This document shows, piece after piece, positions 27,360 to 35,992 of a stretch of 41,478 nucleotides of DNA. The translations under genes and the position numbers were made by a program. Source of the DNA: Henriciella sp. (lineage in GTDB: Bacteria > Pseudomonadota > Alphaproteobacteria > Caulobacterales > Hyphomonadaceae); NCBI GenBank assembly GCA_002733705.1, contig NVWP01000042.1:1-41478 (forward strand), read 5' to 3'. The notes beneath the pieces are model-generated. The model ran no database searches and was not told the DNA's origin. It was given only the letters and a program-made list of their open reading frames with translations. How positions within the stretch are numbered: position 1 is the first letter of the stretch; each line of letters starts with the position of its first letter.

Positions 27360-27871
27360 TCCGACTTGCCAGCCTGCTTGCCGCTATCGCGCTCCTTCCC
27401 GCCTGTGGGTTTCAGCCGCTTTACGCGGGCAGTGATTTCAGCGGCGTCAATTCGTCCGGGATCCAGATAGCCGAGATTCCGGGCAGGTCGGGCTATATGC
27501 TGCGGCGGGAGCTTATGCGCGAATTGTCGGTGGGCCTTCCGAATCTGGAAGAACCTGCGCAGCTGACAATATCACTCTCGGAATCCTATCCGCGGATCGC
27601 CCTGTTCCCGGACGGCGGCGTCTCCCGCTCCTATTATGATGGACGTGCCAATTATGTGCTGGCGACGAGCGACTCGACGCTGAACGGATCCGCCGGCGTT
27701 CAAGTGCCATTTGCGGCCGCGCCCTCTCCCTTTGCGGACGTCGCGGCCCAGACGCAGTCCGCCGAACAGGGCATGCAGCTGCTCGCCCGCCGGATCGTCG
27801 CGGACCTCAGAATCCAGCTGCAAAATGCCGACGACACCGATACGCGGCAACCCGACCCGACGAAGAAATGA
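27356..27871 (+). CDS. lptE: LPS-assembly lipoprotein LptE
   Basis: A 171-residue lipoprotein with a short signal and lipobox LLPAC (Cys 17), followed by the diagnostic [13 protein letters not shown]. LptE plugs and stabilises the outer-membrane LPS translocon LptD. The body includes [18 protein letters not shown] and [20 protein letters not shown], fitting the alphaproteobacterial LptE pattern. It overlaps leuS upstream and holA downstream by ATGA, so all three are translationally coupled. The LptM-like lipoprotein at 9352-9627 could act on the same translocon. Confidence 0.92.
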   Translation: MIRLASLLAAIALLPACGFQPLYAGSDFSGVNSSGIQIAEIPGRSGYMLRRELMRELSVGLPNLEEPAQLTISLSESYPRIALFPDGGVSRSYYDGRANYVLATSDSTLNGSAGVQVPFAAAPSPFADVAAQTQSAEQGMQLLARRIVADLRIQLQNADDTDTRQPDPTKK

Positions 27872-28911
27872 TCCTGAAAGCCGGACAGGTCTCCAGCCGT
27901 TTAGGAAAGTCCGACACATCTCCATGGTGCGCGCTTGTTTTTGGCGACGATGATGGCGTTGTGAATGATCTCGCAGATGAAATTGCGGACGTATGGACCA
28001 ACAAGGCCAGCGGAGCGGCACGTCAGATCACGCTGGATGACGATGATATACGCCGCGAGCCGCACCTTCTGTCAGACAGGATTGAAACCGGCTCGCTTCT
28101 TGGAGAGATCGAAATCGTACGGGTGCGAACCTCGGGCGAGAAGATATCCAAACCGGTTCTCGACCTCATAGCCCGCGCCGATCAGATGTCGGCTGGTTTT
28201 GCCAACCGTCTTCTCGTCCTCAATGGCAGCCTGAACAAACGCTCCAAACTTCGAACGACGATAGAACAGTCGAAGTCGGCCGCGGCGATCCAGGTCTATT
28301 CGGATACCACTGAAAGTCTGAAATCCATTGTGCGGGACAAGCTCGCCGCCTTCGATGTGGAGATTGCCCCTGAGGCGCTGGAGGATTTCGTCGGTCTCCT
28401 GCCGGGGCATAGAGGACTTGCCAATCAGGAAACCGAAAAGCTTGCCCTCTATGGCAAGGGGCTCGGCCGGCCACTCTCGGTCAGTGACGTGCGCGAGGTT
28501 TGCCGGACCGATGCCGAGGACAGCGTCCGCGATCTGGCCCAGGCCGCCCTCAGCGGCGAGCCAAACCGCACCCAGGCAGAATATGAACGCGTCATCGAAA
28601 GCGGCACGACGACAATCAGCGTGCTTCGCGTGCTTGAGATGGAGATCCGGCGCCTCCTCCAGGCGCGCGGTCTACTCGGAACGGGCGGTGATATCGGCAA
28701 AAGACTGCGCCCGCCGGTCTGGGGCTCCGAATGGCCCGGTTTCAGAGCCCGGCTCGATCTCTGGTCGGCGACCTCGTTGACACGGCTGCTGTCTGCTGTC
28801 CACGACATGGAAATGCAGGCGAAGACAGCCGGCGCGGCAAGCGATCCGGCCCTGCGGCTGCTTCTACTTGATATCGTGCGGTCTGCGGCCGTTCGCCGAA
28901 AGCAGGTCTAG
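27868..28911 (+). CDS. holA: DNA polymerase III delta subunit
   Basis: A 347-residue clamp-loader subunit that opens the beta sliding clamp. It begins [13 protein letters not shown], then ALVFGDDDGVVNDLADEI in place of the usual GxDxxL pattern, LLSDRIETGSLLGEIEIVRV, FANRLLVLNGSLNKRSKLR, and the middle domain LEDFVGLLPGHRGLANQETE. The C-terminal collar has ISVLRVLEMEIRRLLQARG. No ATPase motif is expected, and none is present. It overlaps lptE by ATGA. Its TAG stop shares the tetramer CTAG with the stop of convergent parB. Length agrees with the family (about 340). Confidence 0.93.
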   Translation: MILKAGQVSSRLGKSDTSPWCALVFGDDDGVVNDLADEIADVWTNKASGAARQITLDDDDIRREPHLLSDRIETGSLLGEIEIVRVRTSGEKISKPVLDLIARADQMSAGFANRLLVLNGSLNKRSKLRTTIEQSKSAAAIQVYSDTTESLKSIVRDKLAAFDVEIAPEALEDFVGLLPGHRGLANQETEKLALYGKGLGRPLSVSDVREVCRTDAEDSVRDLAQAALSGEPNRTQAEYERVIESGTTTISVLRVLEMEIRRLLQARGLLGTGGDIGKRLRPPVWGSEWPGFRARLDLWSATSLTRLLSAVHDMEMQAKTAGAASDPALRLLLLDIVRSAAVRRKQV

Positions 28912-29813
28912 CGCTTCGCAGTCAGCCGGCGACACAGGTCGTCCAGCTGCTCTAGGTCACTGTATTTAATACGGATTTCGCCCTTATCGCCTTTGTGGCG
29001 GATATCGACATCAAGGCCAAGCGCCCGGCCGAGGTCGGCCTCAAGCGCCTCTGTATCGACATCCTTCTCCGCCCGGCGTACCCGGCCGGCGACGGCCTCG
29101 ACGCTCCCATCATCCTTGGCCGAGCGTGAAAGTTTCTCGACCTCGCGCACGCTGAGCCCCTTGGTCACCGCCATCGCGATGACCGCGTCAGGATCCGGTG
29201 CCCCCAGCGCCGCGCGCGCATGGCCGGCAGAAATGCGGCCTTCGCGCAGATGGTTGCGCGCAACCTCTGAAAGGTTGAGCAATCTCAATGTATTAGCGAT
29301 GTGCGCCCGGCTTTTTCCAACGCTTTCGGCAAGGCCTTCCTGCGTGCGGCCAAAACGCTTCATCAGCGCGCCATAGGCCTCGGCCTCTTCAATCGGGTTG
29401 AGATCTGTCCGCTGGACGTTCTCGATGATACCGATCTCGAGAAGCTCCAGCTCATCCATCTGGCGGATTGTGGCCGGAATCTCGGTCAGCCCCGCCTGTT
29501 TTGCCGCCCGCCAGCGGCGTTCACCGGCGACGATCTGATACTTCCCGCCGCTCTTCGGGTCCGGGCGCACCAGAATAGACTGAAGCACACCCTTCGCCCG
29601 GATGGATTCGGCCAGCTCCGCAAGGTCGGCCTCCGCGAAATAGCGGCGCGGCTGCTGCGGGTTTGGACGAATATCGCTGATCGCGATGGTCGACGCGTCG
29701 GTCTTTGCCTCCGGGTCGCGGCTTTCATAGCTGGAGGCCCCTTCGACCTCACCGATCAAGGCGGAGAGGCCGCGGCCCAGGCGGCTCGGCTTCTGCTTCG
29801 GATCACCAGACAT
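28908..29813 (-). CDS. parB: Chromosome-partitioning protein ParB
   Basis: A 301-residue CTP-switch DNA clamp that loads at parS and spreads to form the partition complex. The N-terminal domain has KPSRLGRGLSALIGE (the ParA-stimulating basic start), SDIRPNPQQPRRYFAE, the CTP-binding VAGERRWRAAKQAGL (about residues 96-110) and ELLEIGIIENVQRTDLNPIE. The parS-binding helix-turn-helix is GLAESVGKSRAHIANTLRLL (about residues 155-175). The C-terminal dimer domain ends LEQLDDLCRRLT. The start ATG overlaps the parA stop (TGATG). Four parS palindromes lie 1.4-4.5 kb upstream of its start, inside rsmG, mnmG and mnmE. Confidence 0.97.
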   Translation of the reverse strand: MSGDPKQKPSRLGRGLSALIGEVEGASSYESRDPEAKTDASTIAISDIRPNPQQPRRYFAEADLAELAESIRAKGVLQSILVRPDPKSGGKYQIVAGERRWRAAKQAGLTEIPATIRQMDELELLEIGIIENVQRTDLNPIEEAEAYGALMKRFGRTQEGLAESVGKSRAHIANTLRLLNLSEVARNHLREGRISAGHARAALGAPDPDAVIAMAVTKGLSVREVEKLSRSAKDDGSVEAVAGRVRRAEKDVDTEALEADLGRALGLDVDIRHKGDKGEIRIKYSDLEQLDDLCRRLTAKR

Positions 29814-30634
29814 CAGGCTGGCTCCATCGCGCGGGCGCGCTCTCTCTGCAGCACCTCAGAAGCGAGCCGGATATAAGCCTCACTCCCGGGACAACGATAA
29901 TCATAGAGCAGGGCGGGTTTGCCGAAACTCGGCGCCTCGGACAAACGTACGTTGCGCGGGATCACGGTTTTATAGACCTTTGAACCCAGAACCTCACGTA
30001 CCTCATCAGCCACCTGGTCGGACAGGTTGTTGCGCCGGTCATACATGGTGAGCACGATGCCCTGAATCTCAAGGTCCGGATTGAGACCGGAGCGCACAAC
30101 TTCCACCGTCCGCAGCAACTGGCTAAGCCCCTCAAGTGCCAGGAACTCACACTGGAGTGGCACAAGCAGCGCATCCGCGGCTGTCATGGCGTTGATCGTC
30201 AGCGAGGAAAGCGAAGGCGGGCAGTCAATCAGGATGAAATCATACCGCTTGTCCGGGTCATTGGCGTACTTTTCCACATGGCCACGAATAGCATCCCGCA
30301 AACGATAGGAGCGCCGCGCCTCATCAGCGAGTTCGGTCTCCACACCAGAGAGGTTTTCGTCCCCAGGTACGATTTCAAGACGCGGGACGAGAGTTGGAAG
30401 GATCGCCTCTTCAAGCGGCAAGGCGTCGACAACCACGTCATAGCTGGTCAGCTTCCGGTCGGCCCGGCTGATGCCAAGTCCGGTGGAGGCGTTGCCCTGC
30501 GCATCGAAATCCACAACAAGGACGCGGCGGCCCACAGCGGCGAGCGCCGTGCCGAGATTGATTGACGTTGTGGTCTTGCCCACGCCGCCTTTCTGGTTCG
30601 CGATAGCCAGGATCCGGGTACCAGTCTTAGACAC
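29813..30634 (-). CDS. parA: Chromosome-partitioning ATPase ParA
   Basis: A 273-residue Walker-type ATPase that positions ParB-parS complexes and pulls the duplicated origin toward the new pole. Deviant Walker A is NQKGGVGKTTTSINLG (residues 13-28), followed by VDFDAQGNASTGLG, the Walker B-like FILIDCPPSLSSL, and GLSQLLRTVEVVRSGL. A GTG start at 30634 is chosen because AGGAGG lies six bases upstream and the family N-terminus follows at once; the longer frame to 30697 is not conserved. This start overlaps the rsmG end by eight bases. It lies in the rsmG-parA-parB order standard for chromosomes of this class. Confidence 0.96.
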   Translation of the reverse strand: MSKTGTRILAIANQKGGVGKTTTSINLGTALAAVGRRVLVVDFDAQGNASTGLGISRADRKLTSYDVVVDALPLEEAILPTLVPRLEIVPGDENLSGVETELADEARRSYRLRDAIRGHVEKYANDPDKRYDFILIDCPPSLSSLTINAMTAADALLVPLQCEFLALEGLSQLLRTVEVVRSGLNPDLEIQGIVLTMYDRRNNLSDQVADEVREVLGSKVYKTVIPRNVRLSEAPSFGKPALLYDYRCPGSEAYIRLASEVLQRERARAMEPA

Positions 30635-31244
30635 GGTGGGCCTCCTCGATCTTGAGTATGATCCCGGCCGGGTTGGTTCGACTCGGGATCGCTTCATGCC
30701 TCAAAGTCCAGTAATCTGAGGCATCCGTCAATTCTTCCTGCCACCGTTCGCCCTTGAAAAACAGCCCCGTCGCGCCACGTGAAATCCACGGATATGCGTA
30801 ACTAAGGAGACGGGGCAGGGGGGCGAGCGCCCTCGCTGTAATAAAATCAACGCGTTCCGGAGGCGCAGACTCGATCCGCGCGTTGATGACCTTTGCCGGG
30901 AGCTTCAGATCGGCGATGACGGTCTGGAGAAATGCACACTTTTTTGCGGTCGACTCCACCATGGTCACGTCGCCGCCACGCGTCGCTGCCTCACAAGCGA
31001 GCACGAGACCGGGAAACCCGGCCCCAGATCCGATATCGACAATCCTCTTTTCCGGCCCCGTCAGCGCAATCATTTGCGCGCTGTCGATGATGTGGCGCGT
31101 CCAGATCTGCTCCATCTCACGCGGCCCGATCAAATTCATCCGCTGGCGCCACTCATCCAGTAGCGCGACAAGCCGCTCGAGCCGCTCGAATGTTTCACGT
31201 GAAACACCCAGCTGGCTGAGTTCGTTTTCAATATCTTTCTGCAT
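30627..31244 (-). CDS. rsmG: 16S rRNA (guanine527-N7)-methyltransferase
   Basis: A 205-residue SAM-dependent enzyme modifying G527 of 16S rRNA. Family motifs are LLDEWRQRMNLIGPREMEQI, then RHIIDSAQMIAL, VDIGSGAGFPGLVLACE (SAM loop), and TMVESTAKKCAFLQTVIADL followed by DFITARALAPL. The mnmG stop and this ATG overlap (TGATG); a GTG one codon earlier is also possible. Near the N-terminus the peptide VSRETF is encoded by a perfect parS palindrome (31191-31206). The gene connects the tRNA-modification genes with parAB and is probably part of the same transcript. Confidence 0.96.
   Translation of the reverse strand: MQKDIENELSQLGVSRETFERLERLVALLDEWRQRMNLIGPREMEQIWTRHIIDSAQMIALTGPEKRIVDIGSGAGFPGLVLACEAATRGGDVTMVESTAKKCAFLQTVIADLKLPAKVINARIESAPPERVDFITARALAPLPRLLSYAYPWISRGATGLFFKGERWQEELTDASDYWTLRHEAIPSRTNPAGIILKIEEAHRV
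31191..31206. promoter_or_regulatory. parS site 1 (inside rsmG)
   Basis: The perfect 16-bp palindrome TGTTTCACGTGAAACA, the universal ParB-binding consensus, lies within the rsmG coding sequence. In the rsmG frame it encodes part of VSRETF. Confidence 0.95.
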
Positions 31245-33118
31245 CACCCAACCGAACGCAGCTTCTGGCTACGCTTTACATGAGAGAGAAGAGCGATGAG
31301 CGCGCCCGGAGTCACGCCTTCAATGCGCGAGGCCTGGCCAATCGTCGAGGGACGGATGGTTTCCAGCTTGGAGCGGGCCTCATTGGAAAGCCCGCCGACC
31401 CGCGCATAATCGAAGTCCTTCGGAATCTCGACTGCTTCGTCACGGCGTAAGGCCTCAACGTCGGCGCGCTGGCGTTCGATATAGCCCGAATAGATCGCTT
31501 CGATCCCAAGCTGGGTCTTTGTCGGCTGATCCAGATCTTGAAGTTCGGGAAAGGCGGTCTCGATCTCAGCAAAACCAATATCTGGGTATGCCAGATAATC
31601 CCAGGCGCTCCGCTTCTGGCCGTCCTGATTGATCTTCCAGCCCTGTTTAGCCGCCTCGTTTGGCGTGAGGGCAAGCGACTGCAGAACATCGCGCCCGCGA
31701 GAGAGCTTCTTATGTTTCACGTGAAACATCTCTTTTCTGGACCCATGCACAAGTCCAGTCTCGATACCCTTCGGCGTAAGCCTCTGGTCGGCATTGTCGG
31801 CGCGTAGGGCCAGACGGTATTCGGCGCGCGAGGTAAACATCCGATAGGGCTCGGTGACTCCATGTGTTGTCAGATCATCGACGAGCACCCCGATATAGGC
31901 CTCAGCACGATCGAACTCGACGGGTGAATGGCCCGCAGACGCCCGGGCCGCATTCATGCCAGCAACAAGCCCCTGAGCGCCCGCCTCTTCATAGCCCGTT
32001 GTCCCATTAATCTGGCCGGCCAGATAAAGCCCGCCGAGTGCCTTGACTTCCAGGCTGCGGTAGAGCGCGCGCGGATCAACATAATCATACTCAATGGCAT
32101 AACCGGGCTGGATGATCCGGACATCTTCCAGACCCTCAATTGTGCGGATAAATGCCTCCTGCACATCTACGGGCAGGGAGGTCGAAATGCCGTTCGGGTA
32201 GACCGTGTCATCGTCCAGCCCCTCGGGCTCCAGAAAGATCTGGTGGCGATCCTTGTCCGCGAACCGGTGAACCTTGTCCTCGATGGACGGGCAATAGCGT
32301 GGACCCTTACCGGCAATCGCACCGGAATAGACCGCCGACTTGTCGAGGTTCTCCGCGATGATGCGGTGGGTCTCTGCATTCGTATAGGTGATCCCGCACG
32401 CGACCTGGGGCACATCAACGCTTTCGTTCAGAAACGAAAAGGGCACCGGGCGCTCATCTGCAGGCTGTTTTTCCAGCCGGTCCCAGGCAATTGTCTTGCC
32501 GTCGAGGCGGGCAGGCGTGCCGGTCTTCAGCCGCCCCATCGGCAGATCAAGCGCATAAAGCCTCTCGGCAAGACCGATCGCCGGCGCTTCACCAACGCGG
32601 CCGGCTTCGACTCTTTCGGTGCCGCGATGAATGATGCCGCGCAGAAAAGTGCCCGTTGTGATGACAACACAACGCGAAGACCAGCTCTCGCCCGAAAGTC
32701 CAACGACACCGGCAACATGACCGTCCTGAACAAGAAGATCGTCAACGCCATCTTCAATGATGGTCAGGTTCGGGTAGTCGGCTAGCTCCGCCTGCATCGC
32801 TTCGCGATAGAGTTTGCGATCAATCTGCGCACGCGGACCCCAGACGGCGGGACCCTTCGACCTGTTCAGAAGCCTGTACTGGATGCCGGCCTTGTCAGCG
32901 ATCCGGCCCATGAGGCCATCGAGCGCGTCAATCTCACGTACAAGGTGACCTTTTCCCAGGCCGCCAATAGCCGGGTTGCACGACATCTCGCCGATGGTCG
33001 CCTTCTTGTGGGTGACGAGCGCGGTTCTTGCGCCCACTCGCGCGGACGCCGCCGCAGCCTCGCAACCGGCATGGCCGCCGCCAACCACAATGACATCGAA
33101 ATCTTTTGCTGAGGGCAT
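31244..33118 (-). CDS. mnmG: tRNA uridine-5-carboxymethylaminomethyl modification enzyme MnmG
   Basis: A 624-residue FAD/NADH enzyme that works with MnmE to install cmnm5U34 in tRNAs. It begins with the dinucleotide-binding [19 protein letters not shown] and [20 protein letters not shown]. The middle has [27 protein letters not shown] and [14 protein letters not shown], and [20 protein letters not shown] lies in the second half. The C-terminus [19 protein letters not shown] followed by [20 protein letters not shown] is diagnostic. A parS palindrome (31713-31728) is embedded and encodes MFHVKH, an addition seen in alphaproteobacterial MnmG. mnmE, its obligate partner, lies upstream on the same strand after an 83-base gap. 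Confidence 0.97.
   Translation of the reverse strand: MPSAKDFDVIVVGGGHAGCEAAAASARVGARTALVTHKKATIGEMSCNPAIGGLGKGHLVREIDALDGLMGRIADKAGIQYRLLNRSKGPAVWGPRAQIDRKLYREAMQAELADYPNLTIIEDGVDDLLVQDGHVAGVVGLSGESWSSRCVVITTGTFLRGIIHRGTERVEAGRVGEAPAIGLAERLYALDLPMGRLKTGTPARLDGKTIAWDRLEKQPADERPVPFSFLNESVDVPQVACGITYTNAETHRIIAENLDKSAVYSGAIAGKGPRYCPSIEDKVHRFADKDRHQIFLEPEGLDDDTVYPNGISTSLPVDVQEAFIRTIEGLEDVRIIQPGYAIEYDYVDPRALYRSLEVKALGGLYLAGQINGTTGYEEAGAQGLVAGMNAARASAGHSPVEFDRAEAYIGVLVDDLTTHGVTEPYRMFTSRAEYRLALRADNADQRLTPKGIETGLVHGSRKEMFHVKHKKLSRGRDVLQSLALTPNEAAKQGWKINQDGQKRSAWDYLAYPDIGFAEIETAFPELQDLDQPTKTQLGIEAIYSGYIERQRADVEALRRDEAVEIPKDFDYARVGGLSNEARSKLETIRPSTIGQASRIEGVTPGALIALLSHVKRSQKLRSVG
31713..31728. promoter_or_regulatory. 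parS site 2 (inside mnmG)
   Basis: The perfect palindrome TGTTTCACGTGAAACA lies within mnmG, 522 bases from site 1. In the mnmG frame it encodes part of MFHVKH. Confidence 0.95.
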
Positions 33119-33171
33119 ATTACCTCGCAGGCCTGACTATCTTACTTGTCTGAATGTCAGCGCCTATACCT

Positions 33172-33185
33172 TATCCGGGGGATAA
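33172..33185. repeat. Inverted repeat TTATCC-GG-GGATAA in the mnmE-mnmG gap
   Basis: TTATCC (33172-33177) and GGATAA (33180-33185) form a perfect inverted repeat with a two-base spacer, in the 83-base gap between the mnmE stop and the mnmG start. Each arm matches the first six bases of a DnaA box. It could be an operator or a weak DnaA/regulator site; the spacer is too short for a normal RNA hairpin. Confidence 0.5.
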
Positions 33186-33201
33186 AACACAGGGGCGCGA
33201 G

Positions 33202-34524
33202 TCATTTCCCGATGCAGAAGCTGGAGAAGACTTCGCCCAGAATGTCCTCCACACCGATCTGCCCGACCAGGCCGGAAAGCTTCTGGGCCGCCAGACGCAC
33301 ATCCTCAGATACCAGCTCAGCGCCAAACCCCGCTGCAAGATTTTGTCTGGCCTGTTTCACGTGAAACAATGCCGTCTCAAGGGCCAGCCTGTGCCGGCGA
33401 CGCGTAATGACCGGGGCAGGGCGCCCCGACGTAAATGCCCTGATGCGCCTTTCAATATCATTCTCGAGGGCTTCAATCCCTTCGCCTGTCCGCGCCGAAA
33501 CAAAGATTGTATTGCCGGACGCATCCGCAGGGCGGGTCTGATCCACCTTGTTCAGAACGATAATATCACCCTCATCCGCCTCATGATCGTAAGGTGTATC
33601 TGACGAAGACACACGGATACGGATATCCGAGGCCGAGGCCCGCTCCAGAGCACGCCGAACGCCCTCTGCTTCGACGATATCCCGCGTTTCACGAAGTCCA
33701 GCGGTATCCGCAATCCAGACGACCTGTCCCGCGATCTTCACGCGGACTTCCACCACATCGCGGGTCGTGCCAGGGATGTCGGTAACAATCGCTGCGTCCC
33801 GTCTGGCAAGACGATTGAGGATCGAGGACTTGCCGGCATTTGGCGGCCCGATAATCGCAATACGAAATCCATCCTGGATCCGTTCGCCCAGCTGATCGTC
33901 GTCCAGCGCTTTCGCAAGCGCCAATTCGAGCATATCAAGTTTCACGGCGACCGGACCGTCGGACTCGTCTGGCGCATCCTCCTCATCCGGGAAGTCTATG
34001 CTCGCCTCCAGAAGCGCCATTGCTTCCAGCAAATCACCACGCCAGCTCTGATAGGATTGCGAGAGACTTCCGCCCAGCTGCTCGAGGGCGAGGGATTTCT
34101 GGGCCCGCGTCTCGGCATCGATCAGATCCGCAACGCCTTCAGCCTCCACGAGATCCAGACGGCCATTCTCAAAGGCCCGCCGCGTGAACTCACCCGGCTC
34201 AGCAAGGCGTACACCATCAAACGCGCAGAGCGTGTCGAGCACATGCTCGATAACCGCAGCGCCGCCATGAAGGTAAAGCTCGGCTGTATCTTCCCCTGTA
34301 TACGAATTAGGCCCCGGCATGAACACACCGAGGCCCTCATCTATTGTTTCACGTGACACATCAAGGAAGCGGCCAAACACCATCTTCCGCGGCGCGGGAA
34401 CGCCATGCTCAAAAATCGCCGCGCAGATATCCCGCACGCCCGGCCCACTGATCCGCACAATTGCGATAGCAGATGGCGGCGGGCCAGAGGCCAGCGCGCA
34501 GATCGTATCTTGCGCGCCAGACAT
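33202..34524 (-). CDS. mnmE: tRNA modification GTPase MnmE
   Basis: A 440-residue partner of MnmG. The N-terminal formyl-THF-binding domain has IVRISGPGVRDICAAIFEHG, NSYTGEDTAELYLHGG and EPGEFTRRAFENGRLDLVEA. The inserted G domain has GPPNAGKSSILNRLARRDAA (G1, about residue 225), DIPGTTRDVVEV (G2), IADTAGLRETRDIVEAEG (G3) and VLNKVD (G4). The C-terminus FCIGK carries the catalytic C-x-G-K motif. It starts two bases after the rho stop. Two parS sites lie inside: one perfect (33353-33368, encoding LFHVKQ) and one with a single mismatch (34345-34360, encoding VSRETI). Confidence 0.97.
   Translation of the reverse strand: MSGAQDTICALASGPPPSAIAIVRISGPGVRDICAAIFEHGVPAPRKMVFGRFLDVSRETIDEGLGVFMPGPNSYTGEDTAELYLHGGAAVIEHVLDTLCAFDGVRLAEPGEFTRRAFENGRLDLVEAEGVADLIDAETRAQKSLALEQLGGSLSQSYQSWRGDLLEAMALLEASIDFPDEEDAPDESDGPVAVKLDMLELALAKALDDDQLGERIQDGFRIAIIGPPNAGKSSILNRLARRDAAIVTDIPGTTRDVVEVRVKIAGQVVWIADTAGLRETRDIVEAEGVRRALERASASDIRIRVSSSDTPYDHEADEGDIIVLNKVDQTRPADASGNTIFVSARTGEGIEALENDIERRIRAFTSGRPAPVITRRRHRLALETALFHVKQARQNLAAGFGAELVSEDVRLAAQKLSGLVGQIGVEDILGEVFSSFCIGK
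33353..33368. promoter_or_regulatory. parS site 3 (inside mnmE)
   Basis: The perfect palindrome TGTTTCACGTGAAACA lies near the 3' end of mnmE. In the mnmE frame it encodes part of LFHVKQ. Confidence 0.95.
34345..34360. promoter_or_regulatory. parS site 4, one mismatch (inside mnmE)
   Basis: TGTTTCACGTGACACA differs from the consensus by one base in the outer part of the right arm (GACACA for GAAACA). It lies near the 5' end of mnmE and encodes part of VSRETI. It is probably a weaker ParB site. Confidence 0.75.
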
Positions 34525-34526
34525 GC

Positions 34527-35846
34527 CTAGTTCTTCATTGCCTCAAAGAACTCGTCATTCGTCTTGGTCTGACGCAGCTTGTCGAGCAGGAAGTCGACCG
34601 CATCGGATGTGCCCATCGGATTGAGGATGCGGCGCAGGATGTAGATCTTCTGCAGCTGTTCCTTGGGTGTGATGAGTTCTTCCTTACGCGTGCCGGACTT
34701 CATGATGTCGATGGCAGGGAAGGTCCGCTTGTCGGCAATCTTGCGATCGAGCACAACTTCCGAGTTACCCGTGCCTTTGAATTCCTCGAAGATGACTTCA
34801 TCCATGCGCGAGCCCGTATCGATCAGCGCCGTCGCAATGATCGTCAGCGACCCGCCACCTTCGATATTCCGCGCGGCACCGAAGAAACGTTTAGGGCGTT
34901 GAAGCGCGTTGGCATCGACACCGCCGGTGAGCACCTTGCCGGAGCTCGGAACCGTCGTGTTATATGCCCGCCCCAGACGCGTGATCGAGTCGAGCAGGAT
35001 GACGACATCACGGCCGTGCTCTGCGAGACGTTTTGCCTTTTCGATAACCATCTCGGCCACTGCAACGTGACGCGTCGCCGGTTCATCAAAGGTCGAGGAA
35101 ATGACCTCACCTTTCACCGAGCGCTTCATGTCGGTGACTTCTTCCGGCCGCTCATCGATCAGAAGGACGATGAGATAGCATTCAGGATGGTTTTCCTCGA
35201 TGGATGCCGCGATGTTCTGCAGCAGCACCGTCTTACCGGTACGCGGCGGCGCCACGATCAGGGCCCGCTGACCCTTACCGATCGGGGACACAATATCGAT
35301 GACACGGCCCGACCGGTCTTTCTTCGTCGGGTCCTGGCTCTCCATATGGAGGCGTTCTTCCGGATAAAGCGGAACAAGGTTGTCGAAGTGGACCTTCTGG
35401 CGGGCTCTTTCCGGTTCCTCGAAATTGATCGAATTCACGCTGGTCAGCGCGAAGTAACGCTCACTTTCACCCGGTTCCTTGATCGGGCCGTCAACCGTAT
35501 CGCCGGTCTTGAGGCCAGCCTGCTTAATGACCTTCGGGCTGACATAGATGTCATCGGGACCCGGCAGATAGTTCGATTCCGGTGAGCGCAGGAAGCCGAA
35601 GCCGTCGACCAGAACTTCCAGAACACCCTGACCGATAATCACGATATCGCGTTCGGCCAGTTCCCGCAGGATCGCGAACAGCATGTCCTGCGTCCGCAGC
35701 GACGACGCGTTCTCGACCTCAAGGCTCTCGGCATAGGCCAGCAGCTCTGTCGGGCTCTTGGCTTTCAGGTCGCGCAGATAGACATGGCTCGGGGTTTCGG
35801 CACCGGGCGCAGCGGGAGAGTCGGGGGGCGTTTGGAGATCGGACAT
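34527..35846 (-). CDS. rho: Transcription termination factor Rho
   Basis: A 439-residue hexameric RNA helicase that ends untranslated transcripts. The N-terminal part has [20 protein letters not shown] and the RNA-binding cold-shock-like segment [20 protein letters not shown] (from about residue 75). The ATPase motor has [20 protein letters not shown] (Walker A near residue 200), [17 protein letters not shown] and [16 protein letters not shown]. The Q-loop and R-loop region is followed by [23 protein letters not shown] 35846 is chosen because MSDLQTPP begins the usual short N-terminus; the frame to 35924 would cross leader elements. Rho is important here because few intrinsic terminators are visible among the convergent genes. 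Confidence 0.96.
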   Translation of the reverse strand: MSDLQTPPDSPAAPGAETPSHVYLRDLKAKSPTELLAYAESLEVENASSLRTQDMLFAILRELAERDIVIIGQGVLEVLVDGFGFLRSPESNYLPGPDDIYVSPKVIKQAGLKTGDTVDGPIKEPGESERYFALTSVNSINFEEPERARQKVHFDNLVPLYPEERLHMESQDPTKKDRSGRVIDIVSPIGKGQRALIVAPPRTGKTVLLQNIAASIEENHPECYLIVLLIDERPEEVTDMKRSVKGEVISSTFDEPATRHVAVAEMVIEKAKRLAEHGRDVVILLDSITRLGRAYNTTVPSSGKVLTGGVDANALQRPKRFFGAARNIEGGGSLTIIATALIDTGSRMDEVIFEEFKGTGNSEVVLDRKIADKRTFPAIDIMKSGTRKEELITPKEQLQKIYILRRILNPMGTSDAVDFLLDKLRQTKTNDEFFEAMKN

Positions 35847-35914
35847 GAATTCTTCTGGATAAGGTCGGCCCGCAGGAAAGATCGCGTGGCCACTCGATTG
35901 ATATCGGGAAGTGC

Positions 35915-35936
35915 GGCCCGCCAAGGACTGGCGGCC
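35915..35936 (-). promoter_or_regulatory. Stem-loop in the rho leader
   Basis: GGCC-C-GCCA and TGGC-GGCC (35915-35936) pair as an 8-bp stem with one bulged base around a five-base loop, about 70 bases before the rho ATG. No U-run follows on the minus strand, so it is more likely a leader structure than a classical terminator. Confidence 0.35.
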
Positions 35937-35947
35937 TCTTCTGCTGG

Positions 35948-35977
35948 CTTATGTGATCAAAGTGCCGTCCAGGTCAA
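35948..35977 (-). promoter_or_regulatory. rho: Possible rho promoter
   Basis: On the minus strand TTGACC (35972-35977), 18 bases, then CATAAG (35948-35953) form a sigma-70-like promoter with a weak -10. It would start transcription near 35940, giving rho an untranslated leader of nearly 100 bases that contains the stem-loop above. Confidence 0.35.
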
Positions 35978-35992
35978 GACTTTTCCGTCAGG

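Noticed and set aside
30774-30787. Possible fifth parS site in rsmG
   Set aside because: Only CACGTGAAA matches; the left arm is GCGC instead of TGTT, so it is at best a half-site.
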